A stretch of DNA of 64,000 bases, from NCBI GenBank assembly GCA_026419785.1, contig JAODTK010005857.1:62001-126000 (forward strand), in the 5' to 3' direction. The number at the start of each line of letters is the position of its first letter. Positions within the stretch are counted from its first letter, which is position 1. The translations under genes were made by a program, and so were the position numbers. This DNA is from Sclerodactyla briareus. Taxonomy: Eukaryota; Echinodermata; Holothuroidea; Dendrochirotida; Sclerodactylidae. Below are positions 34,446-46,742 of the stretch, in pieces. The notes beneath the pieces were generated by a model that saw only the letters and a program-made list of their open reading frames with translations, ran no database searches and was not told the DNA's origin.

Positions 34446-37400
34446 TTGCATCTTTACGCGAACATTATGTTTGTCCTATGTGACAAACTTGCCGGATGGG
34501 GTCTTTGTTTTGTTCCTGACAAAAGGTTCATTTTCTTTTGAGTCCACACCGGGTCAAATTTGCATACATCCCTCTAACTTTGTCAGAATTGATAATATAC
34601 TTGGTGAATGGGGAGGTCAGTTGTTCTCCACAAAAGTAGACGGAGGGGAAGAGCAGAGAAGGGGAAGATAATGCTTTGTGAAACTCCAAGTGTGTTACTA
34701 GTTAGAAGGTATTTCAAGTAAACAATATCTAATAAGTAATACAAGTTTTTCTGGTTGGCTTAAGTAGCCACAGCCTTGCATCTATGGCAAGGAACGCAAC
34801 ACAGTTTTTGTGTCTTGTTCACTATGTAGTTAGACTTGGCATTTGATCTGACTGCAATCCAAATGCAGTTCATTAGTGGCTTGTCACCAATAAGCCTATA
34901 GGCAAGTTGTCAATCCACTTCTATGAAATATAAATTTTCATGAATCAGAATGTACAAACAGACTCACTACACGAACCATTGCAAAGAATCTTTGACTGGT
35001 GTCAAGGTATCTCACAGATTCTTTAATGTGCACTTCCCTGATTCCTATTCAATTTTTTAGGGTAGTACTCCGATCAAGTTGGCGTAGATTTACTTATTAC
35101 TATTACTTGAAACAATGTTACAATGATACAAGTTATATTGTTTGTGTTTGATGGTTTGTTCTTCAGTGTTAGAACCCTAGTTGTTTTAAAGCAATATTTT
35201 CTTGTCGTATTCCCTCTTGTACAGAAAATTGCCTTTGCATGATGCGACATATGCAACCAATTCTATCTGAGAGTACTATTATCAAAGTTCATATATTTTG
35301 CAGCATGGAATCCCCCCCCCCCTTTTGAACACCGCCCTCCAATATGTGTCACTAGACACACAGCCCCCGCACTTATTCCAAAATCCTAGATCTGGCCCCG
35401 CTATCGATTCAACGAACTGGAATGTCCCCACAGAATCTCCTGTTAGGGGGTCATTTTGGTCCATAAATTTTGAAGGAATCGAGAGGGCAAATCGGGAAAT
35501 TACAGGCTAAAAAAGGTTCACCCTCACCCCCTTTCTCTGCTCTGCTCAGCACTTTTCCTCAGCATCGTAAACCCAAATAAAATATCTTCCTGCCAACTCC
35601 CCCCCCCCCTCCTCCTCCGACTCAGAGACTGGCTTGGCAACCTGAGCAACACAAACTGCTAAGAACCCAATCTTTCTGTATCTGCTACTGTACTGATAAC
35701 TAATCAACAAGTACATGTGAGTGGTTTTGAATTAATTATCTTATTTAAGAGCCGAGGGAAGTGTCTGACCATGTTGATAGCACCTATTGACCAATATCAG
35801 TCATCATTGGAAGGACACACTAATCCGGGACAGGAACGATGTCCGTAACACATTTTCCTAAAAATAGTGTCGGAGCAATTTGCAAGATGACCTGATTTTG
35901 GGGCCTATACCCAATGAAAAAGAAAAGCTGAATACTTTATTGTAGACATTAATATTATAGGCCTGCTATAGCAGGGTTTGAAAACAGTCAGAATGACTTG
36001 GCCTAAACTCAGTGGATAATAAGGTGAAAGTACACAAGTTTGCCTTTCTTTCAAATCGCCCGCCTATAAGCATACTATACCATGAACCATAATCTACAGT
36101 GCCCCCCAAATTACTGGGATTTCATGTTTTTACTTCTAAGCCCCACCAACTCATGTATATTGATCAAATCGCGCTGAACGCTCTATCTGCACCATCTACT
36201 CACTAATGGAGTCCCACACCAGTATGGGATCGTATCTCTCATCGTCTTCCACTTTAATATTGTTCTAGCAATTTTGATAGGCGATGGCATGTAGCAACAT
36301 TAATTGGGTCCAACAATGTAATGATTCCCCTAACATTTCACACAATTCAACACACCACTCATTTCAAGTCTCAAAAAAATTTTGCTAACATAGTGAGCTT
36401 TCCTGCTGTCCCTAAAGTGAATGGGGTTTGACAAATTCATCAACTACTTCAGAAGTACATGATTTCATTCTGTAGCTAGTTCAGGTCGCATCTATCACTC
36501 ACTCAATCACTCATGGAGCCACATCCACCCGTGCTTCCAATCACCTCCTCCTGCGAGCAACTATCGGGCTGCCCTTCCCGCCCCCCCCCCCACTCTCTGA
36601 GGTTAATCGCAAAGCGAAATGTTTTGGTTACCAGTGCCTCCCGATGCCCGGAAATAACCTCCATCCCCTGGCATTTTCGCTGAATGTACCAAGCTCCAAA
36701 CCTAAGCTTTTTGTGATCACCAATTTGTAATCGGTGGAAATTTGAAACATTTTTGTTAGACCTTCGTTCTTATTCGCTGCCCCTTACCTACACTTTTGGC
36801 CGAATGTCCACAATTTCTGCTTCATACTATTTGGTCCCAGTGCGTGCTAAGCGCACAAATTTCTTCCTGAGTTTTCAGGCACAATTGGAACACAGATCTC
36901 ACCAAAAAATTTGGGATATTTAGCTAGCTTTTAGCTCTACTAATTCCAACAACCATTATATTACTCATGTCGAAGAGCCAGGGAACCCGGCCCCTGCTAA
37001 CATTTTTTAAACTGGGGTGGCTGACCTCTCCTTACAAAAGACAACACCCCCCTTACCCCCTACTCAAAAACCTACATTTCCGTCATTTTCATTTTTCAGA
37101 TTCTTTCTTTTGCAATTTTTTATACTTTTTTTCTTGGGTTTTTTTTTTCATATCGAATTCGCGTGATTCCGATTAGACGTCCCCTGATTACCCCGGTAAT
37201 GGTCACCCTGTTAATTACAGCACAAGGCAATGGCGCCCCATGAGCAAAAGCAAATAACATGAACGACGGTGCTTTAGCCAGGTTTTCTGGTGTAAGGGGG
37301 AAAAGTTCTCAGGTTTCCCACATTATGGACCGCCGGTCCGTGAGGGTAAAAGGCAAGGTAGCGTCCCTCGTCCCCTTTTGAAAATCCTGTCTGGCTGTTT

Positions 37401-37559
37401 TTTCGAGATGCAAAATTGTTTTATGCTAGATCAATGAGCAGAAATGTCCTGCTTCCATATTAAGCCACTTGATATATTACTTGCACGTCTTTTCATTTGG
37501 TCTTGATCAGGGGCGGCGATCTGTGTTGAAAGTATGGTGGGGACATATGGAGGGTAACA
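34446..37559. other. Long unassigned intergenic stretch
   Basis: Holds C runs near 35308, 35600 and 36580. No gene or family recognised on either strand. Confidence 0.45.
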
Positions 37560-38370
37560 CCATCTGAGTGCGGAGCGGCCCATGGGTTGGCGCGAAGCGT
37601 AGAAAGAAATTTTTAGTTTTAACGACCCCCCCAGATTGCAGAATCGGCACTTCTGGGGTCTATGGCATAATCAACACCATAAAACTTCATAATTTCCCCG
37701 AATTTTTTCATTTCAAGAAACATTCTTGAAGGACTTGATCGATGTTTTATTTTCCGTACAATTCGGGGCCACCGGTCCGGTTTGTTGACCCGTAGGTATC
37801 AAGACATTTTTTGTTTTAACAGACCACTCAGAATTGCAGGAACGACAATTCCCGCTCTGCATGCATGAGCAACGTCTCTAAAATTGGCCCCCCAATACTT
37901 TTCAAGAAACTTTCCTTGAAGGAACTCATTGTTGTTCATTCAGCATCAGTGGTCTCGCATAGGTAAAGGAAATGTTGAGCCTTACCAATCTCCCCCAGAT
38001 TGCGCCGGACACGGTACTTCCACATGTATTATGTAGTACGGCAACCCCCAAAATTGACAATACATTTCTGAAATGTATAATATCAAGAAACACTCTTAAA
38101 TGAACTGATGCTACTTTCTATTCATTACAATTCGCGCCACCATCAGTTGACGCGTACAGAAATAGTTTTACAGCCCCCCTCCCCAGATTGCAGGGATCGG
38201 CACATCCTGGGCCTTATGGCAGTTAGCAATCACTGAATTGACAGTTTAATTTCCGAATCTGTCGATGTTAATCTTACATTTCTTCATCGTGTCCTTCATT
38301 CCTACCATACCATGTACTTAGAGATATCCACGAGAACCCCTTCCAATTGGGTTGGAGCTGCCGCAGATTG
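37560..38370 (+). repeat. Tandem repeat, ~180-200-bp period, about 4 units
   Basis: 'cagattgcaggaatcggcactt' and variants occur near 37632, 37829, 38006, 38186 and (degenerate) 38363, intervals 197, 177, 180 and 177 bp. Each unit also has a 'gcgcgaagcgtagaaa' or 'tgacgcgtacagaaa' type block and a 'ttcaagaaacattcttgaa' palindrome (37712-37730, 37901-37920, about 38092-38108). No coding frame. Confidence 0.7.
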
Positions 38371-39030
38371 AAAATTTTGTTTGAACATCACTTCGGGCAT
38401 TTGATTTAAAGGAATTGAGCCAGTTAGCAGTCAATTTGGTCATTTTTCAGATTAGTTTCGGCTCAAATTTTTTGTCCGAATTTCTCAGGTCTCAGAATTG
38501 TTTCACCCGCTCACGAGCCTGTATAGGTCACACATCAATCACGTAAACCTCCATAAGGGTCGATCCCCTGTCCTGTTGTTTTTCGTCTACATATAGGTTT
38601 CATTCTTCTATTAAAAACAAGCCACGTAAGGCTGGAAACCAATCTGAACAAAAGGATAAGGGGGGTGCAACAGGGATCAAGTCCTCCTAACACAAATTTC
38701 CCGGGCTACCATATGTCACACACTTGACAACGTATGGACAAAAATCATACTTGACCAGAATCTATTATAAGTTATGTACACGTGGGCCCGCTTGTATTAT
38801 AATGGAACGAAAAACATAAGATTTACCGCGCGCAGCGCGATTTTGTTTCTTTGCATTTCTGGCATGCTCAACAAAAAAATTAAACAATCTAATAAGAATG
38901 ATGAGTTGACCTTAGACATTTCGTTTTGGCCAAGAATGTAACATATGCATATAGGGCGGGTAAGTGTATGAGGGTGCTGGACACAATGACCTAGAATCGG
39001 TAGGGGGCTCCGCACCCCGTCAGAAAATCT
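38371..39030. other. Unassigned stretch
   Basis: CGCGCGCAGCGCG at about 38826 is a short GC palindrome-like block. Nothing else recognised. Confidence 0.4.
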
Positions 39031-39051
39031 GGGGGTGCTGCAGCCACCCCC
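39031..39051. other. GC-rich palindrome
   Basis: Two inverted arms, GGGGGTG and CACCCCC, around CTGCAGC. A second GC-rich inverted pair (gcagccaccccccc / gggggctgc) overlaps it. Typical of ends or centres of non-autonomous DNA elements; the element is not delimited. Confidence 0.6.
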
Positions 39052-39530
39052 CCTTCGCAGGGGGCTGCGGGAAATTGCCGAGTAAGCAGTGACTGGAGAA
39101 AACATCCAAGCAGTCTGATAGCCTAGGCTACCTGAGTTCCGAACTCACATGTCGAGGGAGGAGGGAACGGGACGGAGGCTGAACAGTTTAGTAGGCGAAA
39201 GAGGTTGATTATAATTTTCCAGGTCAATGAGCTGACTGTTGTTGTATAAATTGCACCTCCAGCAGATATTGTATTAAGTTGGGGGCCATGATGGCAAAAA
39301 TGGTCCATAGAGTTTTGCTTGCAGGGATGGCGCGAGAGCAACAGGAGGAAAATCACCACTAGTACACGGCAAAGCACAAAATTTGTCACTTTTTAGTTGC
39401 ATTCAAGGCAAATTTGGCACAAGTAGGGACCTTTCGTTGTGTAATTGTTGTTTTGCAAGATATATATCAAACCCTAGTAGTGGAACACTGGACTACAGAA
39501 TATTTTTTTAGAAAGTCACAAATCTCATTT

Positions 39531-39553
39531 GGGGGGGGGGGAAGGGGGGGGGG
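39531..39553. repeat. Poly-G tract
   Basis: G11 (39531-39541), AA, G10. It lies 66 bp left of CCCCCCCTTTAGTGACACCACTG (ending about 39619), which looks like a TIR end (inverse CAGTGGTGTCACTAAAGG) of another non-autonomous element. Confidence 0.8.
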
Positions 39554-39619
39554 CACATGAGTGGCACATGGTTTTCGAGGGGAGTGATGCCCCCTGCCCC
39601 CCCCTTTAGTGACACCACT

Positions 39620-42600
39620 GACCCTCCCCCTGCTTCCCTCTACGGACCACCCTGTGGACCTGTCGGCGCCCTGCGCCTTCCACCCTACCATGACCCTCAA
39701 TCAGCTCCACAAAGAAGGGTAGCCATGGTAAAGGACAATCTCCCAGGATTCAATCCAGATAAAGTGATCTAAAGCAATGGAAACCCTTTTATAAGCTGAA
39801 TGGACAACAATTCGATGGGGGACATGATCCTAGAACACCTGGTTCGAATTTCACTTTAGAAAATGGAGCGGGCCAATAGACAAGAAAATGCAACCTGTGC
39901 AATCTGCATGCACTGAGGGTATGAAATATGAACTGCAGGGTCCTTAGCGATGATATGACAGATACCAGCAGGTGCATAGCAAACAAGGACCTGGATTCAC
40001 AAGCTGGTACACAATGGTGTTTTTGAGTCGATAAAAGATTGCCCTCTCGAATTCAGTTTTATCAGGGCATTTCCTAGCTATCAAGGAAGGGTAATTGGTA
40101 TTGTTATGCTACAAAGAGTTCCCTGATCGCTCCCGGAACGGGGATATGACCTTCTACCTTGGGGCTGATCACAGGATTATTCTATGTCTGCGTTATGTGA
40201 TGGGGGGCTGGGACGCTAGCTTACAGCGTCAATTTTGCCACCGTTCCTTGCCATTAAAGGGAGATGTAGCTAGCCCCAACAATCCAGAACACCCCCGCTG
40301 TCATGCACTCTCTGGGGCTTAGAGAAGGGGGTTATTATTTCAGGTTGGGTTCATATACAAATTTGTGCCTCAATTTGCACCCTTCATATCTATACCAGCA
40401 GTGTCAGATAGAGAGGAATACATTGGGGCATACAAGGGGTGGTTGGTAGCTAGGGCCTAAACTGCCTCGTCCAGATTTAGGCAGGACCAAGATCGAAATT
40501 TGAGAACCAAAAGGAGACATCGGGGTAGCCAGAAACACACACAAGTGGTATATTGCAAAAATTCGGGTCCATCGAATGTGGAGAAATGTGCCAAAAATTG
40601 GGTATGGTTGCACGGAGTAGTCAATTAAGAATGACTATGGGTTTTTCAAGTCTGAGACTTGCCTGTTCTGTATGTTTGTTTGGGTCTAATCGAAGGAACA
40701 AACCAAAACACTTCTGCCCTAGAGCTCATGGTACACGTCCCCAAATCTATCATGTGTTAGAACTTTGGTTAAGGATCAGCACGGTAGGTCAGATATTCAG
40801 GTCGTAGATGAGCATGCACCTGGGATAAACGAACTAGTTCCACTAGACATGCAAAGAGAATGGAAAAATTCAGCCCGAGTTCATCCAACGTCAGAATTCA
40901 CCAGCGAGGAGTGCATAATCATGGGATAAACACAATCGACCATTGATTAACCCCGTTCATTCATACAAACAAACCTAGTTTGTGTGTCGTGTTCCGGCCA
41001 CTGTTTTACCACTCCATGATAAATGAGAACCCCTAATGAAATTTCAGAAAGTCTTGTACATGCACAAATAAATTAACAACAAAAATACACACATCTCTCG
41101 AATCCATTGGATAATGTAAGTAACCAGAGCGAAGTGCTAATGTCTACGTATATGCGTCAAAAATTGTCCATCCAAACGCGTCCTCTGTGAGCAACGTGAA
41201 TTACATCGGGTGTGAAACATATTCCATAGCACGTGATGTCTCGCTCTACTTGTGTAGATGATACATGCACGGTCTATGACAATTACAACAAAAATCATTA
41301 CACCAGTGAATCACCCGCTCTGATTCTACCAGCAGAACACCGGCACCGTGAATTATGCATGGTCAGCTGACTGAATTCAGCCAATCAGAGGGGAGTATTT
41401 ACTACAGGTATGAATGAAACCACATTCAAACTAGGCAAGGGTGGTCCTAGACTTGGATACTGCACTCATTACAAGTGTGAATTATTTACAGCCCCTGGAA
41501 ACTGAGCCATGCCTCTGCTGGTACCAAAGAGATTGTGCTAAACTAAAGGAAACATAATACTCGTCCTGCGGACCAAATTTTCATTAACTCTGCATATTGG
41601 TGAAGCCATTTTTAGGTTGTACCCCCCAAAGCATCATTGTGACTAAGGGGTGAGAGGGGGTGGTGGTGGAGAGGTCCACTGGAGCACCCATATTTTTGCC
41701 AAGAAACTAACTTGTTGGCACGACTACCGTTTTTTTTCAGGGAGGTCACACCCCCAAAACACTTCCCCTTCCCCCTTCCTGATAACTAAGGTGCACAGCA
41801 GACCTATCTGCCCCTTATGCTTAAAAACCTGGAAGAACGGACGGAGATCCGACCCAGCCTCAGCTAGGTGTTAACCATTCACTCAGCCTTGTTATGCCCC
41901 AACATAACCCAGGCCAGCCAATATTATCAGATAACCGAAGGCCTAAGAATCTGTATGTACTGTTCATTTTACAAGTGAGTTAAGATCTCTATTGGCATTT
42001 TAGCAGGTTGACATTGAGGTCACAATCTAATTTGATTACTGAAAATCAGCAACTTTAACCGCATACATGCAGCACAGGCATGGGCTGACTCTTTGTGAGG
42101 GCAGTATGCTGCAACTCGAATACAGGACACTGCAGTGTTAACTTTTTACCATTCTGCAGAAATGGGAAGAGCACGAACCAGTGACAGGGAAATTACACAG
42201 ACATATTCCATACCCATGTCTTTTTTGATGGGGCCAAGTTACTTTCCCCACTGTGGATTCCGAGGGACCGTAGCTATGTCTGGGATTGTCTACATAAGAT
42301 AAGTGAAACTTTTCAAAAATTCACTTTGGCACCCCATTTGAATATTCTTGCATTTTTACGCTTCCCAGGACTGACAATTTCAGATAGAATTCACAGCCAA
42401 ACTAGTACCCGGGTTAGTAATTGGCCTGCCGTGCAGAGAATCAAACATATACGAGGCACGACAAGGGTGCAGACAGATAAATCTGCACTCATCAGCTGTG
42501 AATTCCTTCACTAGAAACACTGAATATAAGCCAGTTGGTGGCTGCATCGTGCAAGCTCACCACAGGACAGTTTGGGGGAATAGAAGAGATTCCCCACATA

Positions 42601-42966
42601 GCGATGTTGTTACTGCTTATGTCACCACTATTTGAAAATGCAACCAATCACCCCATGTTTTCGGAAGTTATGTTGATAAGTATGGGGGGAACTGATGACG
42701 TTTTGTGTTGGCAGGATTTGTAATTTCCATCAGGGGAGTTCGGAAAATTGTTCTGCACACTGTACCTTCATATTCGAACTGCCATTGAGCCCTCATGACC
42801 GTTACCAAAACAATATCATCTCATAACTGCAACCACGAACAGGCTTATTGCAATGCTCTTTGGAGATGGTTTGGGGTGATCAGCACATGCAACAATAACA
42901 GCCACATACATGCTTACTGCCTATCTCTTGTTGTTCCTCGCTCCAGTATCTTGTGCTGACCACCCA
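39620..42966. other. Long unassigned intergenic stretch
   Basis: A T-arm-like GGTTCGAATTTC at about 39842 follows a weak A-box-like TAAGCTGAATGG near 39794, possibly a decayed tRNA or SINE. No gene recognised. Confidence 0.4.
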
Positions 42967-43040
42967 GGTATGACCCGACAAAGATTCAAACCTCAATGCC
43001 CAAAATTCTAACAGTACTTCTTACCCGATGGCTCACTGCC
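42967..43040 (-). repeat. tRNA-like SINE head or tRNA pseudogene
   Basis: The minus strand reads GGCAGTGAGCCATCGGGTAAGAAG, then GAGGTTTGAATCTTTG (B-box-like), then TCGGGTCATACC. It shares the last block with 21096-21190. Pairing is poor, so not a working tRNA. A CAGAGGCGTATATAAA at 43098 resembles the start of another CAG-type MITE with a G run, not delimited. Confidence 0.45.
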
Positions 43041-43573
43041 TATGATTGTGGACTCGCATTCTAAGGTCCATCAGCATGTCATGTCAACTGTATTACCCAG
43101 AGGCGTATATAAAATTCCAGCAGGGGGGGGGGGGAAGGGTTTTCCCTTTTGCAGTCGGCCTGGGGTCCAAGGCGATGGAGGGGGAAGTTTCGTCAGCAGA
43201 TGCCACAATATGGTCCCCCGTAAAGCATCTCTGCCATGAATTCCATTCATCAGTCGCCTAACCTACTCAATCTACAAACCAACTTGAAAGCTTGGAAACC
43301 GACTTTCCAGCACTCAAAGAACAACTTTTTTTAGTTGAAGAGGAGTGACTGTGAGCCCTTACCGTGTCGAGCACATGTTGAGTGTACTTCAACCATATAG
43401 AGATTCACTTACTGACAAAAAATTTGCTCTCCTGGACGAGCCGATCATCTTATTGTAGTTACCAATATTCAGTAACCTTCGTGTGAGTACATACATACTC
43501 TACTAACATACTGTCCAGCGGCATTAACTAGAAAACAGTTTCCGGGTTCTAGACTACGGGGTTCTAACATATA

Positions 43574-44330
43574 GTAGGGCATTCTTGTTTTGGTTTCTAA
43601 CCTCATGGTTCAACCAGCAGTAGGGCATTCTTGTACTGGTTTCTAACCTCATAGTTCAACCAGCAGTAGGGCATTCTTGTACTAGTTGCTAAGAATTCTA
43701 ACCTCATGGTTCAACCAGCAGTAGGGCATTCTTGTACTGGTTTCTAACCTCATGGTTCAACCAGCAGTAGGGCATTCTTGTACTGGTTTCTAACCTCATA
43801 GTTCAACCAGCAGTAGGGCATTCTTGTTCTACTTTCTAACCTCATGGTTAATCAGCAGGGCATTCTTGTACTGGTTTCTAACCTCATGGTTCAACCAGCA
43901 GTAGGGCATTCTTGTACTGGTTTCTAACCTCATTGTTCAACCAGCAGTAGGGCATTCTTGTACTGGTTTCTAACCTCATGGTTCAACCAGCAGTAGGGCA
44001 TTCTTGTTCTACTTTCTAACCTCATGGTTCAACCAGCAGTAGGGCATTCTTGTACTGGTTTCTAACCTCATGGTTCAACCAGCAGTAGGGCATTCTTGTT
44101 CTCGTTTCTAACCTCATAGTTCAACCAGCAGTAGGGCATTCTTGTACTGGTTTCTAACCTCATGGTTCAACCAGCAGTAGGGCATTCTTGTACTGGTTTC
44201 TAACCTCATTGTTCAACCAGCAGTAGGGCATTCTTGTACTGGTTTCTAACCTCATAGTTCAACCAGCAGTAGGGTATTCTCGTTCTGGTTTCTAACCTCA
44301 TAGTTCAACTAACAGAGGGGCATTCTTGGC
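43574..44330 (+). repeat. 46-bp minisatellite, about 16.5 units
   Basis: Unit 'gtagggcattcttgtactgg' plus 'tttctaacctcatggttcaaccagca'. Unit starts: 43574, 43620, 43666, 43721, 43767, 43813, about 43857, 43901, 43947, 43993, 44039, 44085, 44131, 44177, 44223, 44269 and a decayed 44315. Most are exactly 46 bp apart. The unit at 43666 has a 9-bp insertion and that at 43813 is about 2-4 bp short. Units are nearly identical, so the array is recently homogenised. 46 is not a multiple of 3 and each unit carries stops, so it is not coding. Confidence 0.97.
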
Positions 44331-44335
44331 TTTCA

Positions 44336-46391
44336 CTGGTTTTCACCCTTGTTGTTTAACCATCAGTGCCCATAGCTTTTGTGGGCACTGGAATTGTTCT
44401 CAATCATATGTAGCATCCATTTTAGTATACTCCTTAGCACCTAAATGAGGTTTTCAGACATCACCCCTGATCTTTAGTGACCGGCACGGTTTAGTATGAA
44501 AATGCTTCGACTCAACAGACTTCCCAATAGGGCCTTCCACATATGGTGCTCACTACTTCTCACCAGTCACCCCACTAGGTCCCCACAACTCCTATGATTA
44601 GAATGAGACAATTCAGAAGTTAGCTAGTAGCTAGGCAGAGCATCATTACACAACAGCAGAGATACCATTTCTAATTCTTTGGGATGATCTGACCCAGAGA
44701 ATTGTTTCAAACCCTCCTCCTATTCCAGTGTGTTTATAATTCTATTGTTCCTGTACAACTAAAAGAATATGCCTCACTGATGTGAGATCAACTCTGACCA
44801 TTTTCAATGATCAATCACGGTCGGATTCTGCAGCCCACTGATCTTCCCTTAAAGTACAATGGTCATGCAACAGATTACCTATTAATCTGGCACAGATAGA
44901 AGAGACATGTTAAAATCCCACAACCAAAATCTGGCATTTCTAGCATATTCCCTTGTTGAGTTATTCATTTCATTGAAACAAATTTCATCTCAACTAATGA
45001 CGTCATCAGAAGTAACAAGGCCAAAGTCCCATTGACTCAACACTGTAAATGCTGATATTTGCACCACTATAGCCGGAAAATATTAACTGATTTTCATTAA
45101 TGAAATTCATCTTCCATTTATGTTAACAAATTTTGTAAGTTTACAATCAGATCCCATTGTTAGTTCTCCTTCCACTAGGTTGGTAAAAAGACATGTTTTG
45201 GATTGACTGTATTACCCCCGTGTCCCCGGTTACTCTTGTGACGTCACAGGGTATAATGCACAATAGCCAGGAATTGCATCCTTTTCAACTCGAATCAGCT
45301 GATGACATTCTGGTTGGTGTTTCTTAATATGCTAATATAAGACACCAAAATAACAGGCGTTAAGGTGGTGTAAAGGAAAAGGACCCTAATATATCGCCCT
45401 AACTGACTTGGCAAGAATACACAAAGTGAGACAGACCAGCAAAAAGGACAACTCAAACCATGTTGATTGGTTTACAAAAATATCACGTACTGTAATTATC
45501 TCATTAGCAAAGATGTGCTGACCAGTATGAAGCACAGCACATACCATTAACAAATGAATGATTCATTGGTAGTGAAATCCATCTTTCTGAATAATCTATA
45601 GCGGAGCCCAAACCAAAATTGAAAAAATTTGGTTCTTACACTTTCTCAAACTGTGTATAAAATCTGTACAGGCTTACAATGGAGGGCAGGGTCCAGATTA
45701 AGAATTAGTACTGAGTAAGTGATGTAAAATGTGAGAGCCACACTGGCATAGATGCACAAAGCTGGATGAATGTTCAACACAAAACGTAGGCTGGAAAAGA
45801 AACTCAATGAAAAAAGTGTAGTTTAAAAATGTTTATTTAAAAAGCCAAAGAGTTCAAACAGAACAAAGGAACGCAGGTCGTTGTACTACCCCAGGCACTG
45901 AATAAATGAAGAAGATAATGATCTCCTCTGTTTTTCGTCTTTGTTTTTTCAAGCAGTAAAAAGTTGTGTTATTTTTTGTATTCAACTGCAATCTAGAACC
46001 TGAGCTACCCCAATATACCTTCATATGTCTCTGCATCAACATGCAAATTAATTAAACAGGTTTTCACAGTGCCTGGGTTCCAATGTGTGCAATTGAACAT
46101 ATATATGATTCAATTTTCAACTGAAATATATGCTCGAGGAAATGATCACACATGCAGCGACCAACTTTTTTGCCTCAAATATCATTCAGTTTGAAAAATA
46201 CTGTCCGATTAATAACAATGATAGATGATGCACAAGGCAGGCCCAGGGGTAATACACTATTATGAACAAATGATCAGAACTGTGGTAGGGAAATACAACT
46301 AACATCTCTGATGCTTATAGTCCCTTAAAGTCACATTTCTTTGGGAACCCTAGATATAGAAGTCTGTGAGGTAACTCCTCTAAGACACTTG
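44336..46391. other. Unassigned AT-rich intergenic stretch
   Basis: No gene or repeat recognised. Frames are short. Confidence 0.5.
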
Positions 46392-46739
46392 TCAGCAAGA
46401 ATCAAAAACGGAGAAGGACTCGGCAAAAAAGGCTGGATTGGACATGAACTTATTGTCTGCTGTAAATCCTTCACAGAAGTAACGGAACAAGGCTATGCAT
46501 CTTTCAGCAGTCCTTGATGTGTAGGTGGAAGAACATTTGGATTGCCAACCCTTTTCCAGTCCCCACTGTTGGGCACCCAACAGGAGGCAACAGAACCATT
46601 TGTGAAAGTTCTTTGGTGTAGCCCTGCCCCAGGGAATTTCATCTGCTGGATGGTAAGCTGATACTCTCACAAATGTTCTTGAAGGCCAATAAGGCCAATA
46701 GTCGTGTAGATATGACTTGACTATTAGTATGTTTCTATG
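46392..46739 (-). CDS. Unrecognised open frame, possible exon fragment (115 codons)
   Basis: Read on the minus strand the frame is open from an upstream TAA at 46740-46742 to a TGA at 46392. There is no ATG until near the C-terminus, so if coding it is part of an exon rather than a whole gene. The translation is rich in aromatic residues and cysteine (segments such as HPADEIPWGRATPKNFHKWF and CIALFRYFCEGFTADNKF), with balanced composition unlike the repeat-derived frames around it. I know no family with this sequence. No clear splice acceptor was found. Chance cannot be excluded. Confidence 0.15.
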   Translation of the reverse strand, partial: HRNILIVKSYLHDYWPYWPSRTFVRVSAYHPADEIPWGRATPKNFHKWFCCLLLGAQQWGLEKGWQSKCSSTYTSRTAERCIALFRYFCEGFTADNKFMSNPAFFAESFSVFDSC

Positions 46740-46742
46740 TTA

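Noticed and set aside
43574..44330. CRISPR-like array
   Set aside because: Units are contiguous and nearly identical with no unique spacers; eukaryotic context. It is a minisatellite.
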